From assembly GCA_964371615.1 (NCBI GenBank), contig CAYJMS010000003.1:124001-188000 (forward strand): a DNA stretch of 64,000 nucleotides. Direction: 5' to 3'. Origin of the DNA: SpSt-333 sp964371615. Its GTDB lineage: Bacteria > Bacteroidota > Ignavibacteria > UBA10030 > UBA8401. Every line of letters begins with the position of its first letter. Positions within the stretch are counted from its first letter, which is position 1. The translations under genes and the position numbers were made by a program. Below are positions 36,001 through 43,847 of this stretch, piece after piece. The notes below the pieces were generated by a model. That model saw nothing but the letters and a program-made list of their open reading frames with translations, did no database searches and had not been told where the DNA came from.

Positions 36001-36667
36001 CTGGATTATGGGCGGCGACGGATGGGCGTACGATATCGGTTTCGGCGGATTGGATCATGTGCTCGCGTCGGGACGTAATGTCAACGTGCTCGTTCTCGAC
36101 ACCGAAGTGTATTCCAACACCGGCGGGCAGATGTCCAAAGCAACACCGCGCGGCGCCGTTGCTAAGTTCGCTGCCGGCGGAAAACCGCTGGGCAAGAAAG
36201 ATCTCGGCCTCATCGCCATGAGCTACGGCAACGTTTATGTCGCCCAGATTGCGATGGGTGCCAACGATCTGCACACGGTAAAAGCGGTTCTCGAAGCGGA
36301 GGCCTACGACGGCCCCTCGTTGATTATCGCCTACAGCCATTGCATTGCCCACGGCATCAACATGAAACACGGTATGAATATCCAAAAGATGGCGGTAGAC
36401 TCCGGTTATTGGCCGCTGTACCGTTACAATCCTGCGTTAGCGAAAGACGGAAAGAATCCGTTCCAGCTCGATTCCAAACCGCCGAAAGTTCGGTACGAGG
36501 ATTTTGCCTACAACGAAATCCGATATAAGATGTTGACGAAAATGGCACCGGAAAAAGCAAAGCGGCTGTCGCGCGAAGCGCAGGAAGATATTGCGAAGCG
36601 ATGGAGATTCTACGAGAATCTTGCGGCAATGAACTATGCACCGCAAACCACCACGAACGGACATTAA
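33071..36667 (+). CDS. nifJ: Pyruvate:ferredoxin (flavodoxin) oxidoreductase
   Basis: This 1198-residue, single-chain enzyme has the full length of the family. It converts pyruvate and CoA to acetyl-CoA, CO2 and reduced ferredoxin/flavodoxin. Domain order: alpha (AAAFVAHKTNEVIAIYPITPSS), gamma (GQGYFVYDSKKSGSTTISHLRFG), a two-cluster ferredoxin part (CIQCGKCAIVCPHAS and CTGCGICVEVCPAKN), and a TPP-binding beta domain (GACTGCGETPYVKL, MGGDGWAYDIGFGGLDHVLASG, DTEVYSNTGGQMSKATPRGA). The ATG at 33071 has AGGAG upstream. It leads an operon with a dihydroorotate-dehydrogenase-like gene and an Rrf2 regulator. Confidence 0.97.
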   Translation: MNNDNAKKREMVIIDGNEAAAFVAHKTNEVIAIYPITPSSNMGEWCDQWSSEGKKNIWGTVPVVVEMQSEGGAAGAVHGSLQTGSLTTTFTASQGLLLMIPNMFKIAGELTSSVIHVSARSIAAQGLSIFGDHSDVMATRTTGFAMLCSHNVQEVMDFALISQAATLESRIPFLHFFDGFRTSHEVMKIEELAIDDIKGMMDNDLVTAHRKRGLTPENPVMRGTAQNPDVYFQGRETVNPFYAKTPAIVQKAMDKFASIVGRQYHLFDYFGAPDAERIVIILGSGSEAVHETVEALMEKGEKVGVVKVRLFRPFSVKHFVDALPKTTTSIAVLDRTKEPGGAGEPLYQDVLTALFEMNTSGELPFAHYPKVIGGRYGLSSKEFTPAMVKAVFDELSKKSPKNHFTIGINDDLSHTSLDYDPNFMTEKSDVIRSLFYGLGADGTVGANKNSIKIIGEETDFYGQGYFVYDSKKSGSTTISHLRFGPRPIRSTYLVSRANFVACHQWPFLEKFDMVEPLVEGGTFLINSPFAADRVWNNLPLKVQEQIIKKKAKLYVIDGSAVAQKTGMGGRVNTIMQTCFFAISGVLPKDQAIEAIKTSIKKTYGKKGEDIVKMNYAAVDATIEHLFEVKYPNELTSTIQLPPVVPDRAPAFVKEVTAKMISGHGDDICVSAMPNDGTYPVGTTQWEKRNIAAEIPVWDSEWCIQCGKCAIVCPHASIRIKVYDNALTEKAPETFKHMQYKGNDYKGQAYTIQVAPEDCTGCGICVEVCPAKNKKETKYKALNLLPQPPLRDQEKTNWDYFLTIPEIDRRTVDVKTIKGSQFLQPLFEFSGACTGCGETPYVKLVSQLFGDRTVVANATGCSSIYGGNLPTTPWTKNKEGRGVAWANSLFEDNAEFGYGFRVSIDKQAEQAREMLIHLIPQLGEEFVNEILSSTQNDETEIYAQRERVARLKEQLKGVKTDEAKHLFEIADTLVKRSVWIMGGDGWAYDIGFGGLDHVLASGRNVNVLVLDTEVYSNTGGQMSKATPRGAVAKFAAGGKPLGKKDLGLIAMSYGNVYVAQIAMGANDLHTVKAVLEAEAYDGPSLIIAYSHCIAHGINMKHGMNIQKMAVDSGYWPLYRYNPALAKDGKNPFQLDSKPPKVRYEDFAYNEIRYKMLTKMAPEKAKRLSREAQEDIAKRWRFYENLAAMNYAPQTTTNGH

Positions 36668-36737
36668 CCGAAATCCCGCTCCGGTCTTCCCCCTCTGCGG
36701 GAAGGCCGATGTGGGATCGAATATTTGGAGAACTACT

Positions 36738-37727
36738 ATGGATCTGTCAACTCATTACCTCGGACTTAATCTCAAGAATCCCATTGTTCCGTCCGCATCG
36801 CCGATGTCCAAATCGGTCGGCAGCGTGCGGTTGATGGAAGATTACGGCGCATCGGCCGTGGTACTTTTTTCCATCTTCGAAGAACAGATACGGCATGAGT
36901 CAAAAGAAATGTACCACCACCTGACGTATCACGCGGAAAGTTACGCGGAAGCAACTTCGTATTTCCCGGAAGCGGGCGACTATCACAGCGGACCGGAAGA
37001 ATATCTGGAGCATATCCGCAAACTGAAAGAATCGGTCAGTATTCCGATCATCGGCAGCATCAACGGCGTCACGGACGGCGGATGGGTCGAGTATGCAAAA
37101 TTGATCGAACAGGCCGGTGCGGATGCGCTGGAACTGAACGTCTATTACATTCCCACCGACGTGAACATGACCAGCGACGATATCGAACAGACGTATTTCG
37201 ATATCGTAAAGGATGTCCGCAATCAGGTGAAGATCCCGATTGCGGTGAAACTCTCCCCGTTCTTCACGTCGATTCCGAACGTTGCACAGCGGCTGGAAAA
37301 AATCGGCGTGAACGGCCTTGTTCTCTTCAACCGGTTCTATCAGCCGGATATCAATCTTGAATCGCTGAACGTCGAACCGGGCGTTATACTGAGCAACTCC
37401 GATGCGCTGCGGTTGCCGCTGCGCTGGATCGCGATCCTGCACAAGAAGGTGAAAGCCGATCTTGCCGCATCGACCGGCGTCCACTCCCCCGAGGATGTGC
37501 TGAAACTGACCATGGCGGGCGCCGATGTAACCATGATGTGCTCCGCCTTGCTGCGTCACGGTGCAAAAAAAATCCGCGAAGTCTTGACCGGCGTGCAGCA
37601 ATGGATGGTGGAACATGAATATGCATCACTGAACGACATGCGCGGCAGCATGAGTCATCACTCTGTCGCAGACCCGTCGTCGTTTGAACGGGCAAATTAC
37701 ATGAAGGCATTACAAACATATATGTGA
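36738..37727 (+). CDS. Dihydroorotate dehydrogenase-like flavoprotein
   Basis: This 329-residue FMN TIM-barrel protein resembles PyrD. It has LNLKNPIVPSASPMSKSV, SIPIIGSINGV, ADALELNVYYIP, PIAVKLSPFF, GVHSPEDVLKLTMAGADVTMMCSALLRHG. Proteins of this subgroup usually sit beside pyruvate:ferredoxin oxidoreductase, as here, and may not be the pyrimidine enzyme; their reaction is unsettled. The start at 36738 has GGAG eight bases upstream and begins MDLSTHYLGL; an earlier in-frame ATG overlaps nifJ. It is separated from the Rrf2 gene by only seven bases. Confidence 0.88.
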   Translation: MDLSTHYLGLNLKNPIVPSASPMSKSVGSVRLMEDYGASAVVLFSIFEEQIRHESKEMYHHLTYHAESYAEATSYFPEAGDYHSGPEEYLEHIRKLKESVSIPIIGSINGVTDGGWVEYAKLIEQAGADALELNVYYIPTDVNMTSDDIEQTYFDIVKDVRNQVKIPIAVKLSPFFTSIPNVAQRLEKIGVNGLVLFNRFYQPDINLESLNVEPGVILSNSDALRLPLRWIAILHKKVKADLAASTGVHSPEDVLKLTMAGADVTMMCSALLRHGAKKIREVLTGVQQWMVEHEYASLNDMRGSMSHHSVADPSSFERANYMKALQTYM

Positions 37728-37734
37728 GGATCCT

Positions 37735-38169
37735 ATGAGCGTTTTCTTCAGCAGACAATGCGAGTACGCATTGCAGTCAGTGATCTATCTGGCTCAGAAA
37801 AAACAAGGCGAGATGACAACCATTAAAGAAATTTCCGGTCATCTCAAGATTCCGTTCCATTTTCTCGGCAAGATTTTCCAAAAGCTGTCGCATAAGGGGA
37901 TCCTGCACTCCATGAAGGGTGTCTCCGGCGGTTTCTGGCTCGCCAAACCGGCGGCGGAGATTGTGTTGATGGACATCATCGATGCGATCGACGGACAGGA
38001 AATAGTCAACTCCTGCGTGTTGGGATATACCGAATGCAGCACCACCGAACCCTGTCCGCTGCATAACGAATGGAAACAGACGAAAGACCTTTTCTTCGGC
38101 GCATTGACCAAGAAGAACATCCTGGAAATGGCCAAAGAAATTAAAAAGGGCGGGTATCTGGCCGCATAG
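37735..38169 (+). CDS. Rrf2-family regulator with three conserved cysteines
   Basis: This 144-residue protein has a winged HTH (FSRQCEYALQSVIYLAQKK, TTIKEISGHLKIPFHFLGKIFQKL) and a wing containing KGVSGGFWLAKP. A cysteine triad follows, CVLGYTECSTTEPC (spacing C-x6-C-x5-C), like the [2Fe-2S] ligands of IscR/NsrR-type regulators. Such proteins sense NO or iron-sulfur status. Its place between nifJ and the nrf genes makes control of anaerobic/nitrite metabolism likely (inference). Confidence 0.92.
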   Translation: MSVFFSRQCEYALQSVIYLAQKKQGEMTTIKEISGHLKIPFHFLGKIFQKLSHKGILHSMKGVSGGFWLAKPAAEIVLMDIIDAIDGQEIVNSCVLGYTECSTTEPCPLHNEWKQTKDLFFGALTKKNILEMAKEIKKGGYLAA

Positions 38170-38190
38170 CCGGACGTCGTGATCGGGGAC

Positions 38191-38219
38191 CTGCATTTCC
38201 ATTTTTGGGGAGAATGCAG
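38191..38219 (+). promoter_or_regulatory. Inverted repeat between the Rrf2 and NapH-like genes
   Basis: Arms CTGCATT (38191-38197) and AATGCAG (38213-38219) are separated by 15 bases in the 116-base gap, followed by TTT. It may be a weak terminator or a regulator site; the sequence alone does not decide. Confidence 0.35.
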
Positions 38220-38285
38220 TTTCCTGTTCACGGCATATACCCGCTGATTTTTTGAACCGATATAAGACAAAACACTCCGTTGAAT

Positions 38286-39476
38286 ATGACACACACCAGC
38301 GCTACGTCCGGCAGGCAGGAACCGGTGCGGATTAAAAAAATCGCTCCGGAACTGCGCCGGAGAAAATATAAAACCGATTTCTCCCTGCCGTTCTTCCGGC
38401 GATTGCTCGGCCGGCTGCAGAACGACACGCAATTTTTCCGTTCCACTGTGCAACTGGCGTTCGTACTTCTCTGCGTCTGGATCGGGATCGAATTTTACCT
38501 CTTTATGCAGTGGGGAATGTCCAGCGGAACACAGCCGTACTTTCAACGGCCTCCCGGCGTCGAGGGATTTCTTCCTATCAGCGCGTTGATGGGGATGCTG
38601 CATTGGATCGGGACCGGTGCGCTGAACACCATCCACCCCGCCGGCACGGTTATTCTGATAGCGATTATTGCGGTAAGCTTTATTATGAAAAAATCGTTCT
38701 GCAGCTGGATGTGTCCCATCGGCACACTGAGCGAATCCCTCTGGATGGCAGGACAGAAAATCTTCAAACGAAACATCACCGTGTGGAAGTGGCTGGATTA
38801 TCCGCTTCGCTCTTTAAAATATCTGCTTCTCTTTTTCTTCGTGTACTCCATCGCCATGATGTCGATCCGCGAGCTCGAAATTTTTATCAACAGCCCGTAT
38901 AACAAGGTGGCGGATATCAAGATGTATCTCTTCTTCGCGGAAATATCGGAATTCTCCCTCTGGGTGATCATCGGTTTGATGCTCTTCTCTGTGGTGATCA
39001 AGAATTTCTGGTGCCGGTATCTGTGTCCCTACGGCGCACTGCTTGGCCTGACGGGCCTGCTTTCGCCGTTCCGCATTACGCGTACGAAATCGTCCTGCAT
39101 CGATTGCGAACTGTGCACCAAAGTGTGTCCGTCGAATATCAAGGTACACGCGATCGGACAGAAGAACGCATCGAGTCCCGTCGGACAAGTCTGGAGCGAC
39201 GAATGCACCAGCTGCCTGAGGTGCGTTGAGGAATGTCCGGTGAAGGAGACACTTGTATTACGTGTTAAGAAACAATCTGCATCATCGGTTCCGCCGTGGG
39301 TGTTCGGCGTTTTGGTGGCTGGAGTGTTTATTGCTGTCACCGGACTCGGCATACTGTCGGGACGCTGGCACAATTCGGTTTCGAAAGATGAATATCAGTA
39401 TCGCTTTCAGAATCTTGATTCGCCGCTGTACAATCATGCCCGCGGTGCCGTGCCTGAGTATGGTCCGAATGATTAG
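38286..39476 (+). CDS. NapH/CcoG-like polyferredoxin membrane protein
   Basis: This protein has 396 residues and about five membrane helices. Two membrane-proximal CxxxCP motifs (FCSWMCPIGTLSE, WCRYLCPYGALLG) are typical of NapH/CcoG/RdxA. Two [4Fe-4S] ferredoxin motifs follow (CIDCELCTKVCP, CTSCLRCVEECP) and a final C-terminal helix. Relatives pass electrons from quinol or ferredoxin to periplasmic reductases. Its position just before nrfH-nrfA suggests an electron-supply role for nitrite reduction (inference). The ATG at 38286 was preferred to TTG at 38280. Confidence 0.87.
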   Translation: MTHTSATSGRQEPVRIKKIAPELRRRKYKTDFSLPFFRRLLGRLQNDTQFFRSTVQLAFVLLCVWIGIEFYLFMQWGMSSGTQPYFQRPPGVEGFLPISALMGMLHWIGTGALNTIHPAGTVILIAIIAVSFIMKKSFCSWMCPIGTLSESLWMAGQKIFKRNITVWKWLDYPLRSLKYLLLFFFVYSIAMMSIRELEIFINSPYNKVADIKMYLFFAEISEFSLWVIIGLMLFSVVIKNFWCRYLCPYGALLGLTGLLSPFRITRTKSSCIDCELCTKVCPSNIKVHAIGQKNASSPVGQVWSDECTSCLRCVEECPVKETLVLRVKKQSASSVPPWVFGVLVAGVFIAVTGLGILSGRWHNSVSKDEYQYRFQNLDSPLYNHARGAVPEYGPND

Positions 39477-39560
39477 CTGAATTTTTCCCTTGCATTCGAC
39501 CATGATCTTGGCAATTTTAATGTAGTCTTACCTGAAAAACAGCAAAATTCAACCATTTAT

Positions 39561-40157
39561 ATGGATAGTATTATTTCGACAATACGTTCGTTGTGGCACC
39601 ATGTCAAGCCGCCGCCGCACTGGCAAATTCCGGTCTTCATTCTTACCGGAATGTTGATCGGGCTCGGTCTGCTGACGCTGTATGTCGGCAATGCCACGTC
39701 GTATCTGTCGGACGATCCGCGCGCATGTATGAATTGTCATGTGATGGCGCCGCAATATGCAACGTGGGAACGGAGCAGCCATGCACGGGTCGCCGTTTGC
39801 AACGATTGTCACGTTCCCCAGGATAATCCGTTCAGCAAATATCTTTTCAAAGCGATGGACGGTACGCGTCATTCGTATATGTTCACGTTCCGTTTGGAGC
39901 CGCAGGTAATTCGCATTCACGCCGCGGGAACCGCGGTTGTGCAGCAGAACTGCATCCGGTGCCACTCGCATTTGAACCAGAATGTGCAGGAGAAACTGGT
40001 AACGCTCGATCTGCGGAACCACGGAGGAGGAAAATTGTGCTGGGAATGCCATCGCGAAACGCCGCACGGGCGGGTGAACAGTCTTTCTTCTGTGCCATAC
40101 GCGCGGGTACCAATCCCGTCAAGTATCACGCCGGAGTGGATGAGGGGAAAGAAGTAG
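39561..40157 (+). CDS. nrfH: Cytochrome c nitrite reductase small subunit (tetrahaem quinol dehydrogenase)
   Basis: This 198-residue protein has one N-terminal membrane anchor (IPVFILTGMLIGLGLLTLYV) and four haem motifs: CMNCH, CNDCH, CIRCH and CWECH. It belongs to the NapC/NirT family; NrfH takes electrons from menaquinol and hands them to NrfA. The NrfA gene follows 157 bases later. The spacing and order NrfH-NrfA are those of ammonifying bacteria. Confidence 0.95.
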   Translation: MDSIISTIRSLWHHVKPPPHWQIPVFILTGMLIGLGLLTLYVGNATSYLSDDPRACMNCHVMAPQYATWERSSHARVAVCNDCHVPQDNPFSKYLFKAMDGTRHSYMFTFRLEPQVIRIHAAGTAVVQQNCIRCHSHLNQNVQEKLVTLDLRNHGGGKLCWECHRETPHGRVNSLSSVPYARVPIPSSITPEWMRGKK

Positions 40158-40290
40158 TTGAGTAGTTGAGTCGGTGAGTCGGTGAGTCGGATAAAGATTA
40201 AAAAAATATATTCCAAAAAATGTTTACAGAGACTTTTCTGCTCATAGTCTCAAATACTCAACGACTCATATACTCATAGACTTTATATTT
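40158..40290. repeat. Low-complexity TGAGT tract between nrfH and nrfA
   Basis: Words TTGAGTAG, TTGAGTCGG, TGAGTCGG and TGAGTCGG (40157-40190) are followed after ~60 bases by a complementary-sense tract of TACTCAACGACTCATATACTCATAG type (40252-40282). The two could pair. Similar tracts occur between genes of related genomes. Confidence 0.5.
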
Positions 40291-40314
40291 TTTTCTATAA
40301 CCATCGAGGCCATC

Positions 40315-41787
40315 ATGAAAATCAGTGAACTTATCGAAAAAAAACCGTGGCTTGCCTGGACACTCTTTGCCGGAACCGCGGTGATTGTATTTCTCGTCGG
40401 GTGGCTCGGCGCATCGATTATGGAACGCCGCACCGAAGCGACACTGCAGTACCAGATGGTGAAACCGATCGCCGACTGGGAGCCGCGCAATGAAGTATGG
40501 GGAGAAAATTTTCCCCGCGAATATGAGACATACAAAAGCACGATGGATTCAACATACGTCAGCAAATACGGCGGCAATAAGCACCGAGATTTGCTTGAAG
40601 AAGATCCGTTGAATGTCGTGCTGTGGGCGGGATATGCTTTTTCCCGCGACTATAATCAGGCGCGGGGTCATTATTATGCGATCAACGACATCCGCAATAC
40701 GATGCGCACGGCCGTTCGACAACCGGCAACGTGCTGGAGTTGCAAGAGTCCGGACGTTCCGCGTCTGATGGAAAAAATGGGACCCGCAGCTTTCTATAAA
40801 GGATCATGGGATTCACTCGGACACGAAGTGGTGAACAACATCGGCTGTCAGGATTGTCACGATCCGAAGACGATGAATCTCCGCATCACCCGTCCGGCGC
40901 TTGCCGAAGCATGGCAACGGCAGGGAAAAGATATCAACAACGCAACGCGGCAAGAGATGCGTTCGCTGGTCTGTGCGCAGTGCCATGTGGAATATTACTT
41001 CAAGGGAAAAGTGGAAAACTATCTCACCTTCCCGTGGGACAAGGGATTCTCCGCGGACAGCATGGAAGCATATTATGACGAAGTGGGACATGTCGACTTC
41101 GTCCATAAACTCAGTAAGGCGCCAATTCTGAAAGCACAACATCCCGATTACGAACTGTACCGCACCGGTATCCACGCCGAGCGGGGCGTTTCGTGCGCAG
41201 ATTGCCATATGCCGTACAAAAACGAAGGGGGCGTGAAGTTCACCAATCATAAGATTGCTTCACCGCTGGAAAACATCGCCGCATCGTGTCAGGTTTGCCA
41301 CCGCGAAAGCGAACAGACGCTCACTAAAAACGTGAACGATCGGCAGGATAAGATCATGGAATTGAAACTTCTGGCGGAAAACGCTCTCGTCGCTGCACAT
41401 ATTGAGGCCGCAGCGGCATACAAAGCGGGAGCGGATTCATCGGAACTCGTTCCTGCACTGAAATTGATCCGCCACGCACAATGGCGGTGGGATTGGGTCT
41501 CCGCAGCGAATGCGGTCGGATTCCATTCTCCGCTGGAAGGTGCGCGCGTTCTCGGCACTTCCATCCAAAAAGCGGAAGAGGCGCGCCGTTTCATCACCCG
41601 CGTGTTGATCAAGCACAACGCGTCCCCGGTCGTCGCAATGCCGGATCTCTCCACCAAAGAAAAAGCACAGGCATTTATCGGTTTGGATATGAAGAAACTC
41701 GAAGCGGAAAAAACAGAATGGAAAAAAAACGTTCTTCCGGCGTGGGACGCAAAGGCCAAGGAACGGCAAGGAAAGATGAATTATTAA
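40315..41787 (+). CDS. nrfA: Ammonia-forming pentahaem cytochrome c nitrite reductase
   Basis: This 490-residue protein performs the six-electron reduction of nitrite to ammonium. The diagnostic catalytic-haem motif CWSCK (lysine ligand) is present, followed by four CxxCH motifs (CQDCH, CAQCH, CADCH, CQVCH), five haems in all. The N-terminal helix AWTLFAGTAVIVFLVGWLG is probably an uncleaved anchor or signal. It acts outside the cytoplasmic membrane with NrfH. Haem attachment to the CxxCK site may need a dedicated lyase, which is not seen in this window. Confidence 0.97.
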   Translation: MKISELIEKKPWLAWTLFAGTAVIVFLVGWLGASIMERRTEATLQYQMVKPIADWEPRNEVWGENFPREYETYKSTMDSTYVSKYGGNKHRDLLEEDPLNVVLWAGYAFSRDYNQARGHYYAINDIRNTMRTAVRQPATCWSCKSPDVPRLMEKMGPAAFYKGSWDSLGHEVVNNIGCQDCHDPKTMNLRITRPALAEAWQRQGKDINNATRQEMRSLVCAQCHVEYYFKGKVENYLTFPWDKGFSADSMEAYYDEVGHVDFVHKLSKAPILKAQHPDYELYRTGIHAERGVSCADCHMPYKNEGGVKFTNHKIASPLENIAASCQVCHRESEQTLTKNVNDRQDKIMELKLLAENALVAAHIEAAAAYKAGADSSELVPALKLIRHAQWRWDWVSAANAVGFHSPLEGARVLGTSIQKAEEARRFITRVLIKHNASPVVAMPDLSTKEKAQAFIGLDMKKLEAEKTEWKKNVLPAWDAKAKERQGKMNY

Positions 41788-41799
41788 CAGAGCAAGAAC

Positions 41800-41878
41800 A
41801 TTAAATGATTTTATGATTTGGTGATTTTGTGATTGTAATCTTGCAATCTTGTAATTTTGCAATCTTGCCATCATAATT
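41800..41878. repeat. Low-complexity GATTTTGTGATT / GCAATCTTG tract after nrfA
   Basis: Degenerate tandem words (GATTTTATGATT, TGGTGATTTTGTGATTG, then AATCTTGCAATCTTG, AATTTTGCAATCTTGCC) fill the space between nrfA and the hemerythrin gene. A related tract lies at about 45286-45320. Confidence 0.5.
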
Positions 41879-41891
41879 TTTGTATAAAACT

Positions 41892-42401
41892 ATGAATCAG
41901 GAGATTACAAACTATTTATCTGACGACCACGATCGACTCGATGCGTTGCTGAAACAATCGCTCAAGCCGGACGGCAGTATTGATCTCGATGCGTATCATC
42001 AATTCCGTCAGGGATTGCTCCGGCATATCGGGATCGAAGAGAAAGTACTGATCCCCGCTTTAAAGAACGATCTCGACGACGAGATAAAATCGACATTGGA
42101 GCGGATCCGCATGGATCACTCGGCGATCGTTGCGCTGCTGGTACCAACTCCCTCACCCGAGATCATCTCCGCTCTTCATGCAATAGTGGAGAAGCACAAT
42201 GAACTCGAGGAAAAAAACGGCGGATTTTACGAACGCTCCGATGCATACGATGCACAGGCGTCGCTCCATATGGCGGAGAATGTGCGGAACGCTCCGGAAG
42301 TGAAGTCCCTGCCGAACAATCCCGATCCAAAGGTGCTGGAAGCGACCCGCCGCGCACTGGAGCGGGCGGGTTATGATCCGGCGAAATACCTCCCTCGGTA
42401 A
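41892..42401 (+). CDS. Hemerythrin HHE-domain protein
   Basis: This 169-residue protein starts at ATG 41892. Di-iron ligand motifs of the HHE fold are present: DDHDRLDALL, LLRHIGIEEKVLIPAL, RMDHSAIVALL, and VEKHNELEEKNGGFYE. Hemerythrin-like proteins bind O2 or NO, or act in iron and nitrosative-stress responses. Its place directly after nrfA suggests a role in handling NO made during nitrite reduction (inference). Confidence 0.87.
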   Translation: MNQEITNYLSDDHDRLDALLKQSLKPDGSIDLDAYHQFRQGLLRHIGIEEKVLIPALKNDLDDEIKSTLERIRMDHSAIVALLVPTPSPEIISALHAIVEKHNELEEKNGGFYERSDAYDAQASLHMAENVRNAPEVKSLPNNPDPKVLEATRRALERAGYDPAKYLPR

Positions 42402-42507
42402 TTTCAGACGCTTTCATCTTTTTACAAGAAAATTACTCCCCCTCCTCTCGATTTAATTTCGTACATTTTTTCCCGTCTCTATCATCCAACATACTACCGG
42501 GAAATTT

Positions 42508-43008
42508 ATGCCCACTTTAAAAACGCATTTCATTCTCTTCGTCATGCTTAGCGCTTTTCTCTATTCTCAGGATTCAACGCAGCAGTACGTCGATCAGCCG
42601 CCCGCGGAACGATTCGATCATGCTCTCACCGTTGGTCTATTGCAGGGAGGCGGATCTCTCGTTGGTGTCGATTTCGAACAATTGATCGGTGACAGAATCG
42701 GCGTGCAGGCCGGTGCCGGTCTCGTCGGTTTCGGTGCAGGAATCAACTATCATTTTCAACCGACCTCAAACAGTTCCGCCATTTCGATTCAATTTTGGAA
42801 TCAGGGAATTTCCGGTGATAAACTCAGCCAGCGCATTGTCGGCATCACATACATTCATCGGGCAACGACAACGGGATTTACGGCACAGATCGGATTGGGA
42901 GCGGTAATTGAGCGGGGAAAAATATTGGATGATTACTATCGCGATAATGGCATTTCAAATCCGCCGGATATTATCCTGATGTACAGTATCGGCTGGTACT
43001 TTAAGTAG
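42508..43008 (+). CDS. Small secreted, probably outer-membrane beta-barrel protein
   Basis: This 166-residue protein has signal peptide MPTLKTHFILFVMLSAFLYSQ. Amphipathic beta strands follow (ALTVGLLQGGGSLVGVDFEQ, IGVQAGAGLVGFGAGINYHF, FTAQIGLGAVIERG), ending in the aromatic strand ILMYSIGWYFK. No family is recognised. It is followed by a palindromic element at 43014-43101. Confidence 0.62.
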   Translation: MPTLKTHFILFVMLSAFLYSQDSTQQYVDQPPAERFDHALTVGLLQGGGSLVGVDFEQLIGDRIGVQAGAGLVGFGAGINYHFQPTSNSSAISIQFWNQGISGDKLSQRIVGITYIHRATTTGFTAQIGLGAVIERGKILDDYYRDNGISNPPDIILMYSIGWYFK

Positions 43009-43013
43009 AACCG

Positions 43014-43101
43014 ATCTCAAAAACAGCAGTTTTTCATTGCACGGCGCCGTGCCCGCCTCTTTGAGGCCGCTGCGCCGTGCAATGACAATCATTTTTGAGA
43101 T
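43014..43101. repeat. Nested palindromic element
   Basis: Outer arms ATCTCAAAAA/TTTTTGAGAT enclose perfect 14-base arms TCATTGCACGGCGC (43034-43047) and GCGCCGTGCAATGA (43072-43085). The element could terminate transcription of the preceding gene. The remainder of the 322-base space 43009-43330 holds no supportable gene. Confidence 0.65.
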
Positions 43102-43330
43102 AATTTCTAGTCATAGTGCCATCATTGTCGTTTGTACCGATTCGGCAAATAACATAGTAAAGAATGCTGCCAGTACTTTGCATTGTTCCGGTCGGCAATC
43201 CCACCTCTCTTCATTGCTATTTTCTCAAACTCCGATTACATTGATGTCAAATTGTATCTATCCATTGCGTCTTAACGTTCACCCTCCGTGTTGTTTGGCG
43301 GGACTTTGCGGTTCATAAATAACCAATACA

Positions 43331-43822
43331 ATGTCGATAAAAATCTTCGTTACCGGCGGTACGTTCGATAAAGAGTACAATGAACTGACCGGAAAACTTT
43401 TTTTTAAAGAGACCCATCTTTCCGAAATGCTCTCCCTCGGCCGTTCCCGCATCGATGTGGAGATCGCCACATTGATGATGGTGGACAGTCTTGACATGAC
43501 CGAAATGGACCGTGAGACCATCGCCCGGCATTGTCGCGAGTGTGCCGAGGAGCGTATTGTCGTTACGCACGGTACCGACACCATGGTGGAAACGGCGAAG
43601 TATCTTGCAAAAACCATACACGATAAAACCATTGTATTGACCGGCGCCATGGTACCGTATAAATTCGGCAGTTCGGACGGATTGTTCAATCTCGGCAGTG
43701 CGCTGGCATTTGTGCAGACCCTGCCGCACGGCATCTATATTTCCATGAACGGTCGGTGCTTTTCATGGGACAATGTCCGGAAGAACCGAGAGATCGGGGA
43801 GTTTGAAGAGATTATCAAATGA
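43331..43822 (+). CDS. Half-length L-asparaginase-like protein
   Basis: This protein has 163 residues, about half of a full L-asparaginase. It keeps the N-terminal catalytic landmarks: FVTGGTFDKEYN (first Thr) and VVTHGTDTMVETAKYL (Thr-Asp pair), then KTIVLTGAMVPYKFGSSDG. The C-terminal domain of classical asparaginases is absent, and the gene ends cleanly, so this is a short family member, not an obvious truncation. Activity is unproven. It lies 25 bases before the DUF389 gene. Confidence 0.82.
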   Translation: MSIKIFVTGGTFDKEYNELTGKLFFKETHLSEMLSLGRSRIDVEIATLMMVDSLDMTEMDRETIARHCRECAEERIVVTHGTDTMVETAKYLAKTIHDKTIVLTGAMVPYKFGSSDGLFNLGSALAFVQTLPHGIYISMNGRCFSWDNVRKNREIGEFEEIIK

Positions 43823-43847
43823 TTCGTACCGTCACTGAGAGGTAGAT

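Noticed and set aside
39505..39530. Sigma-54-like TGGCAATTTTAATGTA before nrfH
   Set aside because: The -12 GC is missing at the required spacing, so only the -24 half matches.
43037..43318. 93-codon frame in the space after the small secreted-protein gene
   Set aside because: It starts inside a palindrome, has no ribosome-binding site and no recognisable domain.
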